Shown: one piece after another, positions 61,797 to 64,000 of the stretch
How positions within the stretch are numbered: the first letter of the stretch is position 1
Layout of the letters: the number at the start of each line of letters is the position of its first letter
DNA from: Notospermus geniculatus
Lineage: Eukaryota > Nemertea > Pilidiophora > Heteronemertea > Lineidae
Assembly: GCA_002633025.1 (NCBI GenBank)
Contig: NMRB01000781.1
Location: forward strand, 140,048 to 204,047
Direction: 5' to 3'
Length of the DNA: 64,000 nt
Made by a program: the position numbers and the translations under genes
Notes under the pieces: model-generated
Told to the model about the DNA's origin: nothing
Databases searched by the model: none
What the model saw: the letters and a program-made list of their open reading frames with translations, nothing else

Positions 61797-64000
61797 TTTC
61801 ATATTTTCCCTCCATTTTTTTCATATTGAATTTGGCTCTTAGAAAATACATGTGTCAGATATTTTGAATACCAGTCCTTAACATCTGAATATCCCAGACC
61901 AGGCCATCCTCTCACATATTTTAACAAAATCCAGTTCGATCACAACACAAGAACTGATGAACTCCGAATGACAGAAACATAAGCTTATTACAGCGACTGA
62001 AAAGGAATTAGTGACACAGGAAATGAACAAGATGTGGATAAAGAAGATCGCGTGAAAAAAACACAATTCTATGAGATTTCCCAAAAAAATAACACCACAG
62101 TGTTTATAACCTCGTCAGATACATGTAGTTACTCAACATTGTTGGCAGAAAAATTGAATTTACCGTCATCACCAAAGGACGGTGCTGATGACGCCCGAGC
62201 AATCAAAAGCCACAATTACAGTTGAGCAGTCGACGCTGCTGTAAAGGCGTAAGATGTGTTGATCAGCAGAAACACGTAGGTCATGTCAAGAGGCACAGGC
62301 TGCCATGTTGATTGGTCAAGGCCCATCGGTCACAAATATAATGGCCCCAAAAGTGGTGCTAAAGTGGTTCAATTGGCTGGCCAGTTGTTTGACCCAATGG
62401 GGATCCTAGCTACGATAGAGGGCAGCACACCGAAACCCAGTCCTATACAAATGGACGCCTTTTCTGTGGGAAATTGATCAGGACCAGGATGTCAGTTTCA
62501 TTTCAATATTTTTTTTAACCACTAGTGACACCTATTGATGCAGTGGGCTAGGGTCCCCATTCTAAAACATTCTAGTGATGCCTATTGGTCTCTGAGAATT
62601 GTGTGAATCAGACAATTTCCCAACATGGGTAACCAAGGAGTAGTTCGAAACTGCGTGGGAGCTTTGGAACAAAACACACTTCTTCCCAAGAAGCTACCAC
62701 TGTTCTGCTCCTGTTTTACAAAGAGAATAGAATACATTGTGTACATCAAAGAATTGAAAGATAGACATGAACTGCTTTCAATATCTATATCATTTAGTCA
62801 CCCAGGCATATGACATCCAAGTCAATGTAATGTACTTAAAGCGCAGATTATCATGTTGATGTCATGATCAGGAACAGGCCCAGAGGACTCGTAATGGTTA
62901 AATTGCATCCGGGTTCAACGACGGCCAGATTCTTCATGTCCTTTAAATTAATTCAATGAATACCAATTTATTTGTGAATTAAAATTATATGCCACTGGGG
63001 AAAGAAAACCAGACATGGTGATGGACAGCTACATTATAACATTATCAAAATTTCGATGGATTAGCACCATCTTAGCAGGGTTTCCCTAGATTTTGAAAAG
63101 GACAATAGTCCCTATGGAGTTTTTTGTCCATCCATACCTAAAGTTTCAAGGACAGTCATTTTCATTTCAATAGTCGCTCAGCACATTTCTTTCTTTAATG
63201 ACGATAGTGAAGAGAGGCAGCAGAGGGAAAACTCTCTCAGGATCAGTCAGTGGAAATAGGTATGAAAGTTCAACACAGACAAAAATAGTGCCAATGGCAC
63301 TCTGCCTGACAGTATGGTGGTGGAAATCAGCGGCAGCCATATAAAAAATCCAACACGAGGGTTTCATGCATTTCTGTGAACAGCACTTAAATCAACAAAG
63401 AAAGAAGAGGCACCTGCGCCACCGTGATGGGAGTTGGGGTGATATTAACAATTAAGACTTAACTGACTTGAGACCGGTCCCGTTCAATTTGTCTCCCTGT
63501 GGACAGCACAAAGCAACTACATGTAATGCTGATGTCAGGTCACACTATGATTGCTTGCGCTGCAACGGAACAGTCAGAAGTGCCCAAGAAATCACGGTCA
63601 GGTCGCAAAAGTGAAATTGTGTGTGCTCATCATCGTGGAACACGTGGTATCTGTGCGCAGGGAATCGTAACTCGAGTCACGTCGACTGCGAATGGATTAC
63701 GCCGGTCGGGATGAAACAGAAGTTGAACATGTTCAACTCTTGCAATTCGTGATCTTTTTATAGTCAGCGACTGATCCCAATATAGTTGCAGGTACGACGC
63801 AACTGCAGTATGTCACCCCATATCGTGACTCAGATAGTGATCCAGAAAAGTCAGTCGCCGCCTGTTTTCTGCCATCGCAAGGTTGACCTGATATAAGGCC
63901 TACCGGTGAGCAACTTCAACTGGCTCAAGGAGAAAAGGGTCAACGAACAATCAGTCCCGTTATAATATCTATACTATAATGGGCGTTGTGGCCGCGAAAC

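Larger units (their letters stand above)
50789..64000 (-). other. AP3D1 intron upstream of exon a (over 13.2 kb, incomplete)
   Basis: No further AP3D1 exon recognised. Contains the elements listed from 51086 onward and an assembly gap. I see nothing to report in 50800-51080, 51320-51715, 53540-54140, 55160-56310 and 61810-64000, apart from a decayed CAGGGTTTCC word near 63078. Confidence 0.7.

Noticed and set aside
61496-61851. Three overlapping minus-strand frames with repeated WFIGTPLL-type peptides
   Set aside because: They are the three readings of a 34-bp minisatellite whose unit lacks stops.

Overview
The window is animal nuclear DNA on an intron scale. There are no operons, Shine-Dalgarno starts or long prokaryotic ORFs. 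Short exons of one conserved gene sit in a large mass of palindromic and duplicated mobile DNA. The MITE (short nonautonomous DNA transposon) load and the recurring element whose ends carry AGCTCACC suggest an invertebrate, probably marine. I cannot fix the phylum from sequence alone.

The only confidently identified gene is AP3D1 (delta adaptin of the AP-3 clathrin-adaptor-like complex) on the minus strand. Seven consecutive exons are present: 50715-50788, 49469-49518, 20529-20578, 6811-6859, 5929-6074, 3225-3373 and 543-669. Splice phases agree at every junction and together they give 215 uninterrupted codons (645 bp) of the adaptin N-terminal domain. Introns range from 736 bp to 28,890 bp. 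Both ends of the gene lie outside the window.

Layout in intron order. (1) 1-6.8 kb: small exon-rich part with several palindromic MITEs. (2) 6.9-20.5 kb intron: a 138-bp TTA-flanked MITE, an AGCTCACC-type composite repeat, a multi-hairpin element and a nested pair of elements whose inner member is TTAA-flanked (piggyBac-like). (3) 20.6-49.5 kb intron: a 429-bp TAA-flanked element, an assembly gap, a 2.76-kb tandem duplication (29.9-35.5 kb) whose copies differ by indels including a frameshifted helicase fragment, a tRNA-derived SINE, two more tandem duplications (36.9-38.5 and 42.6-44.7 kb) and a large inverted repeat (40.9-41.6 kb). (4) 50.8-64 kb intron: more AGCTCACC-type repeats around a second gap, a Mutator-like element with a 9-bp target duplication, a duplicated block in which a 2.67-kb copy of the locus lies inside a split MITE, and a 34-bp minisatellite.

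The unusual value of the window is that its internal duplications supply their own empty sites. Insertions can therefore be recognised, target-site duplications (TSDs) read, and relative ages inferred without outside data. No complete autonomous transposon, RNA gene or second intact protein gene was found. Family assignments come from recognition by eye, not from searches.
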